Assembly: GCA_938030905.1 (NCBI GenBank)
Contig: CALHIW010000043.1
Coordinates: 1 to 12,941 of the forward strand
Length of the DNA: 12,941 nt
Direction: 5' to 3'
Source: Candidatus Methanomethylicia archaeon
Lineage (GTDB): Archaea > Thermoproteota > Methanomethylicia > CALHIW01
Positions 6,032-12,941 of this stretch are shown piece by piece; position 1 is the stretch's first letter, and each line of letters opens with the position of its first letter. The notes beneath the pieces are model-generated. The model saw only the letters and a list, made by a program, of their open reading frames with translations. It had not been told where the DNA came from and did not search any database. A program made the position numbers and the translations under genes.

Positions 6032-6481
6032 ATGATAGAACGTGAACTCATAATCCTTAAACCTGATACTATTTGTAGAGGTTTAATTGGTGAGATAATT
6101 TCAAGAATTGAAAGAAAGGGACTTAAAATTATTGCTATGAAAATGCTAAAACTTACTATAGAGCAGGCTAAAAAGTTATACGAGGCTCATAAAAGTAAGG
6201 CATTTTATGACGAGTTAGTAAATTATATGTCTTCTGCTCCAGTTATAGCTATAATTGTTGAAGGAGATGATGCTATATCCGTTGTTAGAAATCTTATAGG
6301 TCTAACAGATGGAAAAAAAGCATCTCCTGGAAGTATTAGAGGAGATTTTTCAGTATCAAATAGTAAAAACCTAGTTCATGCTTCAGATTCTAAGGAAGCG
6401 TTTGAAAAAGAAGCTTGCATATTTTTCTCTAATGAGGAAATCATAGAGTATAAACTTCCATATGAAGATTTTTTAAACTAA
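6032..6481 (+). CDS. ndk: Nucleoside diphosphate kinase
   Basis: Transfers the gamma-phosphate from ATP to other NDPs through a phosphohistidine, balancing NTP pools. The 149 residues show the whole active site: K10 (ILKPD), Y50 and F58 region, R86, T92, R103 (SIRGDF), N113 and catalytic H116 in NLVHASDS. The HASDS form rather than HGSDS keeps the histidine and serine and is seen in archaeal members. Length is near the usual 140-150. It is the last gene of the L7Ae-S28e-L24e-NDK operon. In many archaea infB (aIF5B) follows; here the next 417 nt have no gene. Confidence 0.96.
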   Translation: MIERELIILKPDTICRGLIGEIISRIERKGLKIIAMKMLKLTIEQAKKLYEAHKSKAFYDELVNYMSSAPVIAIIVEGDDAISVVRNLIGLTDGKKASPGSIRGDFSVSNSKNLVHASDSKEAFEKEACIFFSNEEIIEYKLPYEDFLN

Positions 6482-6898
6482 TTCCATAGCTAAGTTTACC
6501 TTAAAAATTTAAGGTTAGTATAAAACAGTTTTCTATGTAGGTTTAGTCTTTCTTATGAGTAGGGAGATTTAGTATTAATTCCTAGAAATAATAATCATGA
6601 TGAATTATCTAAATTAGAATTATTCCATACTGAGCTGCTTAAGCTAAGCTCTCATAATATTTTATAATAAATTCTGTTTTATGACTTAGGCTTTTGCTGT
6701 TTAGTTTCGTCTCTAGTTTTCTTTTTGTTATTACCTTACTGGTTTATTGATAGTGGATATTGTTTATTTCATACTAGATTTTTCATTAACTCACCTCTCT
6801 CAGCCTAGGGGGAGAGAAGCTTAATAAACTCACCCTCTATCAGAAACCCATAAACTCCATAACAAAACTTGCAAAGGAAAACTTAATCTAGATAACCT
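6482..6898. other. Convergent gene-free gap between ndk and rfcL
   Basis: No gene. The left half is G/T-leaning on the plus strand and the right half C/A-leaning, so each gene's 3' flank is G/T-leaning on its own sense strand. An unstarted open stretch of 34 codons (6563-6664) follows a TAG and has no start codon or homology I recognise. A hairpin lies at 6795-6816. Confidence 0.5.
6795..6816. repeat. Hairpin in the convergent intergenic gap
   Basis: CTCTC (6795-6799) pairs with GAGAG (6812-6816). A T-G and a C-G pair extend it to 7 bp around an 8-nt loop. It lies about 80 nt past the rfcL stop. No T-run follows on either strand, so a terminator role is unproven. Confidence 0.35.
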
Positions 6899-8140
6899 CT
6901 AGATATTAATTTTCTTAAGCTTTGATGCTTTAAGACCTAAATATTTCAGGTGGTCCTCGTTTAAATTTAACCATTCACCTATTTGTTTACCTATAGACGG
7001 CTCCTCTTCAATGATTGTTTTTAAGTAAGGAAGCATTTCCGTTAATGCCTTTCTTCTTGATATTCTACATTTTTCTGATAATGCTGAAAGTATCTCATCT
7101 CTAATTCTTCTAGAATTTTTAGTTGAGCTTATAAGTAAAAGTTTTTGAGGAAATTGATATTTCACAAATTCTGGTTTCTTTTTAACACCTAGTATTACCC
7201 CTGCAGTCATGAACTCTAAAGTGTAAGGTAGCAAATCCCAGTTTTGTGTTTTATTCATTCTTCCAAAAAAAACATCAGCCTTAGATAGCATGTCATATGC
7301 TCTTACAAGATCATTAAAGTCTGAATATATCAATGGAAGATTTTCATGTATCCATAGCTTTAATGTTTCATAATCTATTAATGATTTTTCTATTGCAAGC
7401 CTAGCCTGAAGAGCTGTTTTAGACCAAAAAAGCTCTTTTAATACGTCAAAAACTCCATACTGTCTATTTCTTGTAGGTAACCATATTACATCTTCAAACC
7501 TTAAGTATCTTCTTCCCTCAGTAAAAATTTGTAAATCTATAATTGCTGATCTAAGATCACCATCAGCTTTTTCAGCAATAAGGGTTAAAGCCCGATCTTC
7601 AACAACTATTCCTTCCTTTCTACATATTTCCTTTAGGAATTTCACGATCGTTGGAGATCTTATCTTATTATACCTGATCAAAGTACATAGATCTCTTATG
7701 GGTCTTAATTTAGGATCCCAAGGATCATTTGCTGCAAGGACTATAGGGCAGCTTGACTTATTGATAATATCAATAATAGCAGAAATGCATCCCTTATCCT
7801 CAGCGGGCTCTATTCCATCAATTTCATCAAGAAAAATCAGTCTTTTAATACCACCAAAAAGTGTTGGTTGTGATGCTACAGTACCAACTATTCTCATTAT
7901 CTGCTCTCTAGCTCTTACATCACTAGCATTAAGTTCAATAAGATCAAATCCAAATTCTTCAGCATATACTTGAACAGTTAATGATTTACCTACTCCAGGT
8001 GGACCATATAGAAGAGCTGCTTTTTTAACATTATCTTTAAGTCTTTTTGAAACCCAATCTACAAATTGATTAACAGCACTATTATTTCCTATTATTTCAC
8101 TTATTGTTCTTGGACGATACTTTTGTAACCATAAACGCAT
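6899..8140 (-). CDS. rfcL: Replication factor C large subunit
   Basis: Clamp-loader ATPase that, with four RfcS subunits, opens the PCNA ring and loads it at primer-template junctions. The 413 residues start with the family LQKYRPRTISEIIGN. Walker A is GPPGVGKS (46-53), Walker B LIFLDEID (101-108), and sensor-1 LAAND (135-139). A lid with GDLRSAIIDLQ and an RfcL collar domain follow. The C-terminus ends KASKLKKINI, and I see no PCNA-interacting QxxLxxFF motif there. Start: ATG 8140 with GAGGT 7 nt upstream, which overlaps the rfcS stop codon. The two genes are 10 nt apart and form an operon. Confidence 0.96.
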   Translation of the reverse strand: MRLWLQKYRPRTISEIIGNNSAVNQFVDWVSKRLKDNVKKAALLYGPPGVGKSLTVQVYAEEFGFDLIELNASDVRAREQIMRIVGTVASQPTLFGGIKRLIFLDEIDGIEPAEDKGCISAIIDIINKSSCPIVLAANDPWDPKLRPIRDLCTLIRYNKIRSPTIVKFLKEICRKEGIVVEDRALTLIAEKADGDLRSAIIDLQIFTEGRRYLRFEDVIWLPTRNRQYGVFDVLKELFWSKTALQARLAIEKSLIDYETLKLWIHENLPLIYSDFNDLVRAYDMLSKADVFFGRMNKTQNWDLLPYTLEFMTAGVILGVKKKPEFVKYQFPQKLLLISSTKNSRRIRDEILSALSEKCRISRRKALTEMLPYLKTIIEEEPSIGKQIGEWLNLNEDHLKYLGLKASKLKKINI

Positions 8141-8150
8141 TATTTAAACC

Positions 8151-9125
8151 TCAACGTTGGCTTTTACTTCCAAGTAATGCTATATTTGCAAGCAAATAGC
8201 TTAATTGTATTTCATCATCAACCCCCTCAATAACTCTATAGCTTACCTCTCCAATTACGTCAGCAATTTTAATTTTATCCTCTTCAGTTATTGGTAAGCT
8301 TGAAGTCTTCATAATTTCTTTATGAAGCTGTTTCAATACATCCATTCCTGATAGACCATAGTTTATTAGAAGCTCTCTAAGTTTATTTCTAGCCTCAATG
8401 AATTTACCACTCCAAGCAAGTTTGATCATTTCAAGAACCTCTTTTGGTTCAGCCCTACCAACAACTCTATACACAGATTTCTCATCAACAAAGCCTATTG
8501 CAGCTGCTGCTTGAAGAGTGTTGATAGCCTTTCTCATATCTCCCTCAGAAACCTCAATAATGGCGTTAAGACCATCTTCATTATAATTTATATTTTCACA
8601 TTTACAAATATGCTTCAAATATCTAATTATATCTTCATGATTTAATGGCTGAAATCTAAATATGGCTGTTCTTGATTGTATAGGCTCAATTATCTTGCTT
8701 GAATAGTTACATATAAGTATGAATCTACATGTTTCAGAATATCTCTCCATGGTTCTTCTCAATGCTTGTTGCGCATCACTAGTCATGTTATCAGCTTCAT
8801 CAAGCACAAGAATCTTAAATGAAACTTTACCTATTGATATTGTACGTGCAAAATTTTTAATATCCTCACGTACAACGTTTATTCCTCTTTCGTCACTCGC
8901 ATTAAGCTCAAGAAAGTTTCCTGCAAGTTCCCCTTCAAATATCTCATTTGCAAGACATAGAGCTGCTGTAGTTTTACCAGTTCCAGGTGGACCTGCAAAG
9001 AGACAATGCGGCATTGCTTTAGCTTTAGCAAATTGCTTAAGTCTTTCAATAATTTCCTTTTGATTTACCATTTCATCAAGTTTTTTAGGACGATATTTCT
9101 CAGCCCAAAGAGCTTCGAGTGCCAT
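8151..9125 (-). CDS. rfcS: Replication factor C small subunit
   Basis: AAA+ subunit of the PCNA clamp loader. The 324 residues begin with WAEKYRPKKLDEMVNQ. Walker A is GPPGTGKT (45-52) and Walker B LVLDEAD (106-112), with QQALRRTMERYS and sensor-1 ICN (138-140). The trans-acting arginine motif reads SRT (151-153) instead of the common SRC; the arginine finger is kept. The lid GDMRKAINTLQAAAA and a helical collar follow. An in-frame ATG at 9143 would add six residues. I chose 9125 because a TATA-like CTTTTTAAG (9151-9159) centred 30 nt upstream predicts transcription starting between the two. First gene of rfcS-rfcL. Confidence 0.96.
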   Translation of the reverse strand: MALEALWAEKYRPKKLDEMVNQKEIIERLKQFAKAKAMPHCLFAGPPGTGKTTAALCLANEIFEGELAGNFLELNASDERGINVVREDIKNFARTISIGKVSFKILVLDEADNMTSDAQQALRRTMERYSETCRFILICNYSSKIIEPIQSRTAIFRFQPLNHEDIIRYLKHICKCENINYNEDGLNAIIEVSEGDMRKAINTLQAAAAIGFVDEKSVYRVVGRAEPKEVLEMIKLAWSGKFIEARNKLRELLINYGLSGMDVLKQLHKEIMKTSSLPITEEDKIKIADVIGEVSYRVIEGVDDEIQLSYLLANIALLGSKSQR

Positions 9126-9150
9126 ACTAATTATATAGTACAACCTTAGA

Positions 9151-9159
9151 CTTAAAAAG
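9151..9159 (-). promoter_or_regulatory. TATA element of rfcS-rfcL operon
   Basis: Minus-strand CTTTTTAAG is centred about 30 nt before ATG 9125, predicting a nearly leaderless mRNA. It shares the 128-nt divergent intergenic region with serA. Confidence 0.5.
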
Positions 9160-9210
9160 TTATTTTTAAATGTAAATCGGTATTATAGTTAATATAATAT
9201 AATAGTTTAA

Positions 9211-9223
9211 AGCAAAGTTTAAG
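9211..9223 (+). promoter_or_regulatory. BRE/TATA element of serA
   Basis: AGCAAAG followed by TTTAAG is centred about 34 nt before the serA ATG (9254). Transcription would start near 9246, giving a very short leader, in line with the lack of a Shine-Dalgarno. Confidence 0.45.
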
Positions 9224-9253
9224 GGTAACTCTTCAATATAGAAACTGATAATT

Positions 9254-10180
9254 ATGCGTATACTAATTACCGATCCAATAGATCCTGAAGGCATTAAGCT
9301 TCTTAGAAGTAAAGGATTAGATGTTGATGAGAAATACGCTATTCCGCAAGAAGAGCTTAGAAGCATAATTACAAATTACGATGCTATAATTATTAGAAGC
9401 AGAACAAAAATTACAAGAGAGATAATTGATGCTGCTAAACTTCTTAAAGTTATTGGTAGAGCAGGTGTGGGGCTTGATAACATTGATGTTAGCTATGCTA
9501 TAAGTAAGGGTATTAAAGTAGTTTCAACTCCTGAAGCAACATCAACATCTGTTGCTGAACTCGTTTTTGCATATATTCTTTGCCATTACAGGAAACTTGT
9601 TAAAGCCAATTCTTCAATGAAAGATAGAAAATGGCTTAAACATGAACTTACGGGTAACGAATTAAGAGGAAAAACTCTTGGTATAATTGGACTAGGAAGA
9701 ATAGGAATAGAAGTTGCTAGAAGAGCGAAAGCTTTTGAGGTGAAGTTACTGGTATATGATATACGAGATGTAAGCAAGGAATGCGGTGAAATAAACGCTT
9801 TACAAGTACCATTAGAGACTCTACTTGAAGAATCAGATATAATAACTATTCATGTACCATTGACAAAGGAAACCTATCACATGATAGGTGAGAGAGAGTT
9901 GTCAAAAATGAAGCGTACAGCAATAATTATTAATACATCAAGAGGAGAAGTTGTAGACGAAAAGGCGTTACTCAAGGCGTTAAATGAGGGATGGATTGCC
10001 GGTGCTGGGCTAGATGTATTTAAGCATGAACCACCAATTGAAGAATGGGAAATAGAGCTGATTTCTCATCCAAATGTTATAGCAACACCACATATAGGAG
10101 CATCCACTAAAGAAGCACAAAGAAGAGCTGGATATCTAATAGTTAACGCTGTTCTAAATGAGCTGATTAAAAGTAAATAA
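9254..10180 (+). CDS. serA: D-3-phosphoglycerate dehydrogenase-type 2-hydroxyacid dehydrogenase
   Basis: NAD-dependent dehydrogenase, probably oxidising 3-phosphoglycerate in the first step of serine synthesis. The 308 residues show the split substrate domain (about 1-95 and 280-308) around a Rossmann NAD domain with GLGRIG (146-151) and acceptor D169. The catalytic triad is R230 (NTSRGEVVDE), E259 (DVFKHEPP) and H280 (TPHIGAST). There is no C-terminal ACT regulatory domain, as in the short archaeal enzymes, so serine feedback of the classical kind is unlikely. Other D-2-hydroxyacid dehydrogenases (glyoxylate or hydroxypyruvate reductase) share these motifs, so the substrate is inferred. It stands alone, divergent from rfcS. 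Confidence 0.85.
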   Translation: MRILITDPIDPEGIKLLRSKGLDVDEKYAIPQEELRSIITNYDAIIIRSRTKITREIIDAAKLLKVIGRAGVGLDNIDVSYAISKGIKVVSTPEATSTSVAELVFAYILCHYRKLVKANSSMKDRKWLKHELTGNELRGKTLGIIGLGRIGIEVARRAKAFEVKLLVYDIRDVSKECGEINALQVPLETLLEESDIITIHVPLTKETYHMIGERELSKMKRTAIIINTSRGEVVDEKALLKALNEGWIAGAGLDVFKHEPPIEEWEIELISHPNVIATPHIGASTKEAQRRAGYLIVNAVLNELIKSK

Positions 10181-10190
10181 AACCTTAGAT

Positions 10191-10198
10191 TTAAATAT
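10191..10198 (+). promoter_or_regulatory. TATA element of the L15e operon
   Basis: TTTAAATA lies about 37 nt before the L15e ATG (10232), predicting a transcript start near 10220. It lies 11 nt past the serA stop, so the L15e group can be transcribed independently of serA. Confidence 0.45.
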
Positions 10199-10231
10199 CA
10201 GTTTGGTGTAAAAGAGCAAAAGGGAAACTAA

Positions 10232-10702
10232 ATGGGACTGTATAAGTATCTCTCAGAAATGTACAGAAAACCTGAAAAATACGGAATTAGTGAACTAATC
10301 AAGAGAAGACTAGTAGAATGGAGGAAAGAGCCTGGAATTGTTAGAATCAAAAACCCTACTAAGCTTCATACTGCAAGGAAATTTGGATATAAGGCTAAAC
10401 AGGGTTTTATAGTTGTACGAGTAAGAATAAGAAAGGGAGGTCTTTCAAAATCTCGACCGAGTTCAGGCCGAAGACCCAAAAGAATGGGAGTATATGGATA
10501 TAGTCCAAGCATAGGTGCAAGAAAAATAGCTGAGCAAAGGGCAAAGAGAAGGTATTCAAATCTTAATGTTTTAGGCTCATACTATGTTGCTGAGAATGGT
10601 AAGTACAAATGGTTTGAAGTTATAATGGCCGATCTAAATAATTCTGTGGTTAAAGCAGATAAATATGTATATAATGAGTATATCAGACCCAAGAATAAAT
10701 AA
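10232..10702 (+). CDS. rpl15e: Large ribosomal subunit protein L15e (eL15), C-terminally short
   Basis: 50S protein with long RNA-binding extensions. The family N-terminus MGLYKYLSEMYRKP is followed by NPTKLHTARKFGYKAKQGFIVVRVRIRKGG (41-70), GRRPKRMGVYGYSP (79-92) and YKWFEVIMAD (125-134). Archaeal L15e is usually about 190-215 residues and ends with a conserved GRVFRGLTSAGKKxRGL tail. This one stops at 156, just before that tail, and the next gene starts 12 nt later, so no downstream frame could hold it. The body is well conserved, so the protein looks functional but shortened. It heads the run L15e, COG1325 protein, rnp3, rnp2. Confidence 0.94.
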   Translation: MGLYKYLSEMYRKPEKYGISELIKRRLVEWRKEPGIVRIKNPTKLHTARKFGYKAKQGFIVVRVRIRKGGLSKSRPSSGRRPKRMGVYGYSPSIGARKIAEQRAKRRYSNLNVLGSYYVAENGKYKWFEVIMADLNNSVVKADKYVYNEYIRPKNK

Positions 10703-10714
10703 ATAGGTGTTTAA

Positions 10715-11197
10715 ATGTCTCAAAAACTTCGCGTCAAATCCATTAAATTAGAAACTTTTGGGCATGAAACTGAAGATGAAGAAAAGGTTATCAAGGCATT
10801 ATTAAACGTAGTTCCGGAAAAACTAAGAAACATTGTTAATCTAACAATGCTTATTGTTAAGGGGCATTTTAATAATAAAATAAAAGTTTTCAAAATTAAA
10901 GTTGAAAATCCGCTAGCAAATGAGGCATTAGACTATATAGTCAAGAGCCTAAGTAGAGATGATAAGGAATTTATCAGGAACACCATAGACATGAGGTTTA
11001 ATAGAGGAGTACTGTATATGAGATTTAATAAACAAAAAGCATATCTTGGAAGCCTGGTGTTAACGGACTATTCAGACGACATCATTAAAACTGAAATAGT
11101 ATTTAATCCAAGAGCAAAAGACAAAGAACTTATAGCACAATGGGCAAACAGGATGTTCAATACAAATAATAGAGTAAAACAGTGTAGTAATATGTAG
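10715..11197 (+). CDS. COG1325-type RNA-binding protein, predicted exosome-associated
   Basis: A 160-residue protein resembling the archaeal family annotated as a predicted exosome subunit or RNA-binding protein. It shows KLRVKSIKLETFGHETEDEEKVIKALLNVVP at the N-terminus and a middle KGHFNNKIKVFKIKVENPLANEALDYIVKSLS. Near the end are MRFNKQKAYLGSLVLTD and KTEIVFNPRAKDKE. In that family it is linked to RNA by fold and by gene context; a direct biochemical role is not established here. AGGTG lies 5 nt before the ATG, and the L15e stop is 12 nt upstream. Placement between L15e and the RNase P genes is the standard archaeal order, which supports the call. Confidence 0.82.
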   Translation: MSQKLRVKSIKLETFGHETEDEEKVIKALLNVVPEKLRNIVNLTMLIVKGHFNNKIKVFKIKVENPLANEALDYIVKSLSRDDKEFIRNTIDMRFNRGVLYMRFNKQKAYLGSLVLTDYSDDIIKTEIVFNPRAKDKELIAQWANRMFNTNNRVKQCSNM

Positions 11198-11245
11198 CTC
11201 CCATAATTAACATCAATATAGAGTAGTTAATGATGTGGAAATAAA

Positions 11246-11974
11246 ATGCGAAGGTATGTTGATTTATGTGTTTTTTTAACAGATGTAGAAAATCTAAATG
11301 AAATGCTAGTAATGGCTAAACATTTAGGATATCATACGATATCATTGACATTAACCAACAATAGTATAACTAATAGTGAGGTAATTAATGAAGTTAAAAA
11401 AACAGCTATAAGAAATAAGCTAAATATTGTATTTAGATATGAAATTAATACGAGCGACCCTAGAAAACTTAGAGAAAAGGTTAGAAAAATCTGGAGGAAG
11501 TATGAAATTATAAGTGCTTATTGTATAGATAAAAAAATTGCAAGAATTGCTGGAAGAGATAGTAGAATCAACATACTAACATTCCCATTAGATGCCACTA
11601 TTAAGGATATATTTAATGATGCGCAATGCTCTCTTATGAAGGCTAAAAATCAATATCTTGAAATTAGATATGCTGAAATAGCTAGGAATATTAATTTAGA
11701 GAGAGCATACGCTAATTTATTAAGATGGATAAGAATAGCTTGTGAAAATAAAATTCCAATTATAGCATCAAGTGGGGCTAATAGACCGCAAATTTTAAGA
11801 CCGCCCTTTGAAATAGCCTCTATACTTACTAGCTCTGGATTAGATATTAAAAGTGCTAGAGACTCCATTTCAACAATTCCAATGAAACTTATCGAGCAGG
11901 GTATATTAAAAACAAGGGGAAAGCTAATCAATAAATATGTTAAAATTATCAGAAGTCCATTATGCATAGGATAA
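11246..11974 (+). CDS. rnp3: RNase P protein component 3 (Rpp30)
   Basis: TIM-barrel-like protein subunit of archaeal RNase P, which removes tRNA 5' leaders; it works as a pair with Pop5. The 242 residues show the opening strand RRYVDLCVF (2-10), an internal AGRDSRINILTFP (102-114), IPIIASSGAN (170-179) and LRPPFEIASIL (184-194), all in the family order. It is slightly longer than usual. The His often found in the opening YVDLH is Cys here. Start ATG 11246 has only a weak GGAA upstream, and an in-frame TGA at 11231 excludes a longer start. The end overlaps rnp2 by 13 nt. Confidence 0.9.
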   Translation: MRRYVDLCVFLTDVENLNEMLVMAKHLGYHTISLTLTNNSITNSEVINEVKKTAIRNKLNIVFRYEINTSDPRKLREKVRKIWRKYEIISAYCIDKKIARIAGRDSRINILTFPLDATIKDIFNDAQCSLMKAKNQYLEIRYAEIARNINLERAYANLLRWIRIACENKIPIIASSGANRPQILRPPFEIASILTSSGLDIKSARDSISTIPMKLIEQGILKTRGKLINKYVKIIRSPLCIG

Positions 11975-12300
11975 GGAGAAGATACATATTGTTCGATATA
12001 CATTATCTTTCCAAACCTCTGGATGGCAGAAAAATTTTTACAAAGATTTGTGAAATTTTTAAAACACTCTTTGGCATAATAGTATATAGCTCTACAAATA
12101 TTAAATTAATAGAGTATGATCAGAATTTACATATAGGCATAATTAGAGTTAGCCATAACCATGTTGAAAATTTAAGGGCAGCTCTAGCTTTAATAAAGCA
12201 AATAGAAGGTGAGGAAATAATATTTCATATACACAAAGTTTCTGGGACTTTAAGGAGTTTAAAAAGTAAAAATACTATGCAATATAACTCTATAAACTAA
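11962..12300 (+). CDS. rnp2: RNase P protein component 2 (Pop5)
   Basis: RRM-like RNase P subunit that forms a heterotetramer with Rpp30 and activates the catalytic domain of the RNA. The 112 residues show RRRYILFDI (5-13), IIRVSHNHVENLRAALALI (60-78) and the C-terminal VSGTLRSL (93-100), matching the family's RYxxF, R-V...LRAAL and SGT motifs. Length is typical. It overlaps rnp3 by 13 nt in another frame, suggesting coupled translation and equal supply of the two partners. No Shine-Dalgarno is clear at ATG 11962. In many archaea the proteasome alpha gene psmA follows; here no gene is seen in the remaining 641 nt. Confidence 0.9.
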   Translation: MHRIRRRYILFDIHYLSKPLDGRKIFTKICEIFKTLFGIIVYSSTNIKLIEYDQNLHIGIIRVSHNHVENLRAALALIKQIEGEEIIFHIHKVSGTLRSLKSKNTMQYNSIN

Positions 12301-12484
12301 AACTATTATCTTCTCTACATTTAAGCTTATATAATATGAGATTGCGTCTCTCCACTTATGATAAACATTACCTCCAACCAATTATAATAGAGTATAAATA
12401 GTTTGTAGAAACAAATTTCAGTTCTTGATAGAATTGAATTTTAATTTATTTATTACTAATGTAGACAAGATTCTGGAATCTATA

Positions 12485-12498
12485 GAAAAGTTTAACTA
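12485..12498 (+). promoter_or_regulatory. Promoter of the candidate C/D sRNA
   Basis: GAAAAG followed by TTTAACTA (12491-12498) is a BRE/TATA-like pair centred about 26 nt before 12521, where the candidate sRNA begins. Confidence 0.4.
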
Positions 12499-12520
12499 GC
12501 TCAATTTTGATTAATCTCAG

Positions 12521-12577
12521 CAATGATTAAGCCGTTCCAGTCTGATTGAGTAAATGACGACCCCGCGACGAAATGAG
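12521..12577 (+). ncRNA. Candidate box C/D sRNA
   Basis: In order: C-like ATGATTA (12523-12529), 12-nt guide (12530-12541), perfect D' CTGA (12542-12545), 8-nt spacer, C'-like ATGACGA (12554-12560), 12-nt guide (12561-12572) and D-like ATGA (12573-12576). Both guides are exactly 12 nt, and the GC-rich guides contrast with the AT-rich flanks. C, C' and D each deviate from consensus by one base, so this is weaker than the candidate at 185-243. A BRE/TATA element sits at the right distance. Targets are unknown. Confidence 0.45.
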
Positions 12578-12597
12578 CTGCTTTATAATCAAAGCAG
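12578..12597 (+). repeat. 7-bp hairpin after the sRNA candidate
   Basis: CTGCTTT (12578-12584) and AAAGCAG (12591-12597) form a perfect 7-bp stem with a 6-nt loop, beginning two bases past the D-like box. CCCCG (12561-12565) and CGGGG (12621-12625) could pair around it, so a larger structured RNA is an alternative to a simple C/D sRNA. Confidence 0.45.
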
Positions 12598-12941
12598 TCA
12601 TAGAATTTATAGCCAGCTAACGGGGAGTACTATTTGATCATAGAGCTAAAAGTTAATTTACATATCTCTATGGAATTCTAAATATGAAAATATGTGGTTA
12701 ATGGTTTAAGTTCACAGAACAATTTACATAGTATCTCCTGTTTTTCTCTTCGATACAAATAGTTTTGCTCATATACATTCCTATTATAGCATTTTTCAAT
12801 GGGTTCTATCTATTCTAGCTATAGAGTTGTCGAGGGTGTTTGTAGATAGTGAGATTTATTCATAATTCATCTATGGTTAGGAGTTGAAGCCATCTCTAAA
12901 ACCTAACAAGGAAGGAAATGATTTGTAGATGAATAAACTAA

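Larger units (their letters stand above)
12301..12941. other. Gene-free region downstream of rnp2
   Basis: No protein-coding frame is apparent and stops are frequent in all frames. It holds a candidate C/D sRNA with a promoter (12485-12576), a 7-bp hairpin directly after it, and a GC-rich patch at 12611-12630 that stands out against its surroundings. The final 150 nt are G/T-leaning with nothing recognisable. Confidence 0.5.

Noticed and set aside
6563..6667. 34-codon open stretch after ndk, considered as a remnant of infB or another gene
   Set aside because: No start codon, no recognisable infB motif such as GHVDHGKT, and short enough to arise by chance.
7698..7973. 91-codon plus-strand frame opposite rfcL
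   Set aside because: Antisense to the RfcL Walker motif region; low-complexity shadow.
8719..9063. 114-codon plus-strand frame opposite rfcS
   Set aside because: Antisense shadow; the minus strand carries intact RfcS motifs and the frame has no homology or start signal.
11650..12003. 117-codon minus-strand frame opposite rnp3
   Set aside because: Hydrophobic antisense shadow of rnp3; no promoter or ribosome site and it overlaps both RNase P genes.
1..12941. CRISPR arrays, insertion sequences, prophage or defence genes
   Set aside because: No regularly spaced repeats, transposase, integrase or nuclease genes seen; the window is housekeeping in content.

Overview
This is an archaeal, AT-rich window. 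The genes are archaeal/eukaryotic-type information-processing genes: S17e, Spt4, RNA polymerase subunit E', L7Ae, S28e, L24e, a clamp loader made of RfcS and RfcL, L15e, and RNase P proteins Rpp30 and Pop5. All four tRNA genes are interrupted by short introns, several at non-canonical positions. This, with TATA/BRE promoters about 25-30 nt before starts and mixed leaderless and Shine-Dalgarno (GGTG/GGAGG) starts, points to a thermophilic member of the Thermoproteota (crenarchaeal side). I cannot name a genus.

Layout. Positions 1-460 hold, on the minus strand, S17e followed by a well-formed candidate box C/D sRNA. Positions 897-1872 are a tRNA cluster: Val(GAC) and Lys(CTT) on plus, Glu(CTC) and Arg(TCT) on minus, with five predicted introns. 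Positions 1873-4378 are almost gene-free and hold only spt4 (2798-3010). rpoE' (4379-4975, minus, TTG start) is divergent from the plus-strand operon L7Ae-S28e-L24e-NDK (5203-6481). A convergent gap leads to the clamp-loader operon rfcS-rfcL (minus, 6899-9125). This is divergent from a serA-type dehydrogenase (9254-10180). Then come L15e, a COG1325-type RNA-binding protein, rnp3 and rnp2 (10232-12300), the front part of the archaeal exosome/RNase P superoperon. The last 640 nt have no gene except a second candidate C/D sRNA with its own promoter.

How the parts fit. The theme is RNA processing and translation. L7Ae binds kink-turns in 23S rRNA, in C/D sRNAs and in archaeal RNase P RNA. The window therefore encodes L7Ae, two possible sRNA clients, two further RNase P proteins and four intron-bearing tRNAs that need splicing and RNase P processing. 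RfcS and RfcL form the PCNA clamp loader. RpoE' and Spt4 act in transcription.

Unusual points. Intergenic space is large for an archaeon (about 4.5 kb in six gaps over 400 nt). Usually adjacent genes are separated (rpoE'/spt4) or absent from their usual place (infB after ndk, psmA after rnp2). L15e lacks its conserved C-terminal tail. The long gaps show strong local G-versus-C strand skew that flips sharply near 3400. I see no CRISPR array, insertion sequence or prophage.
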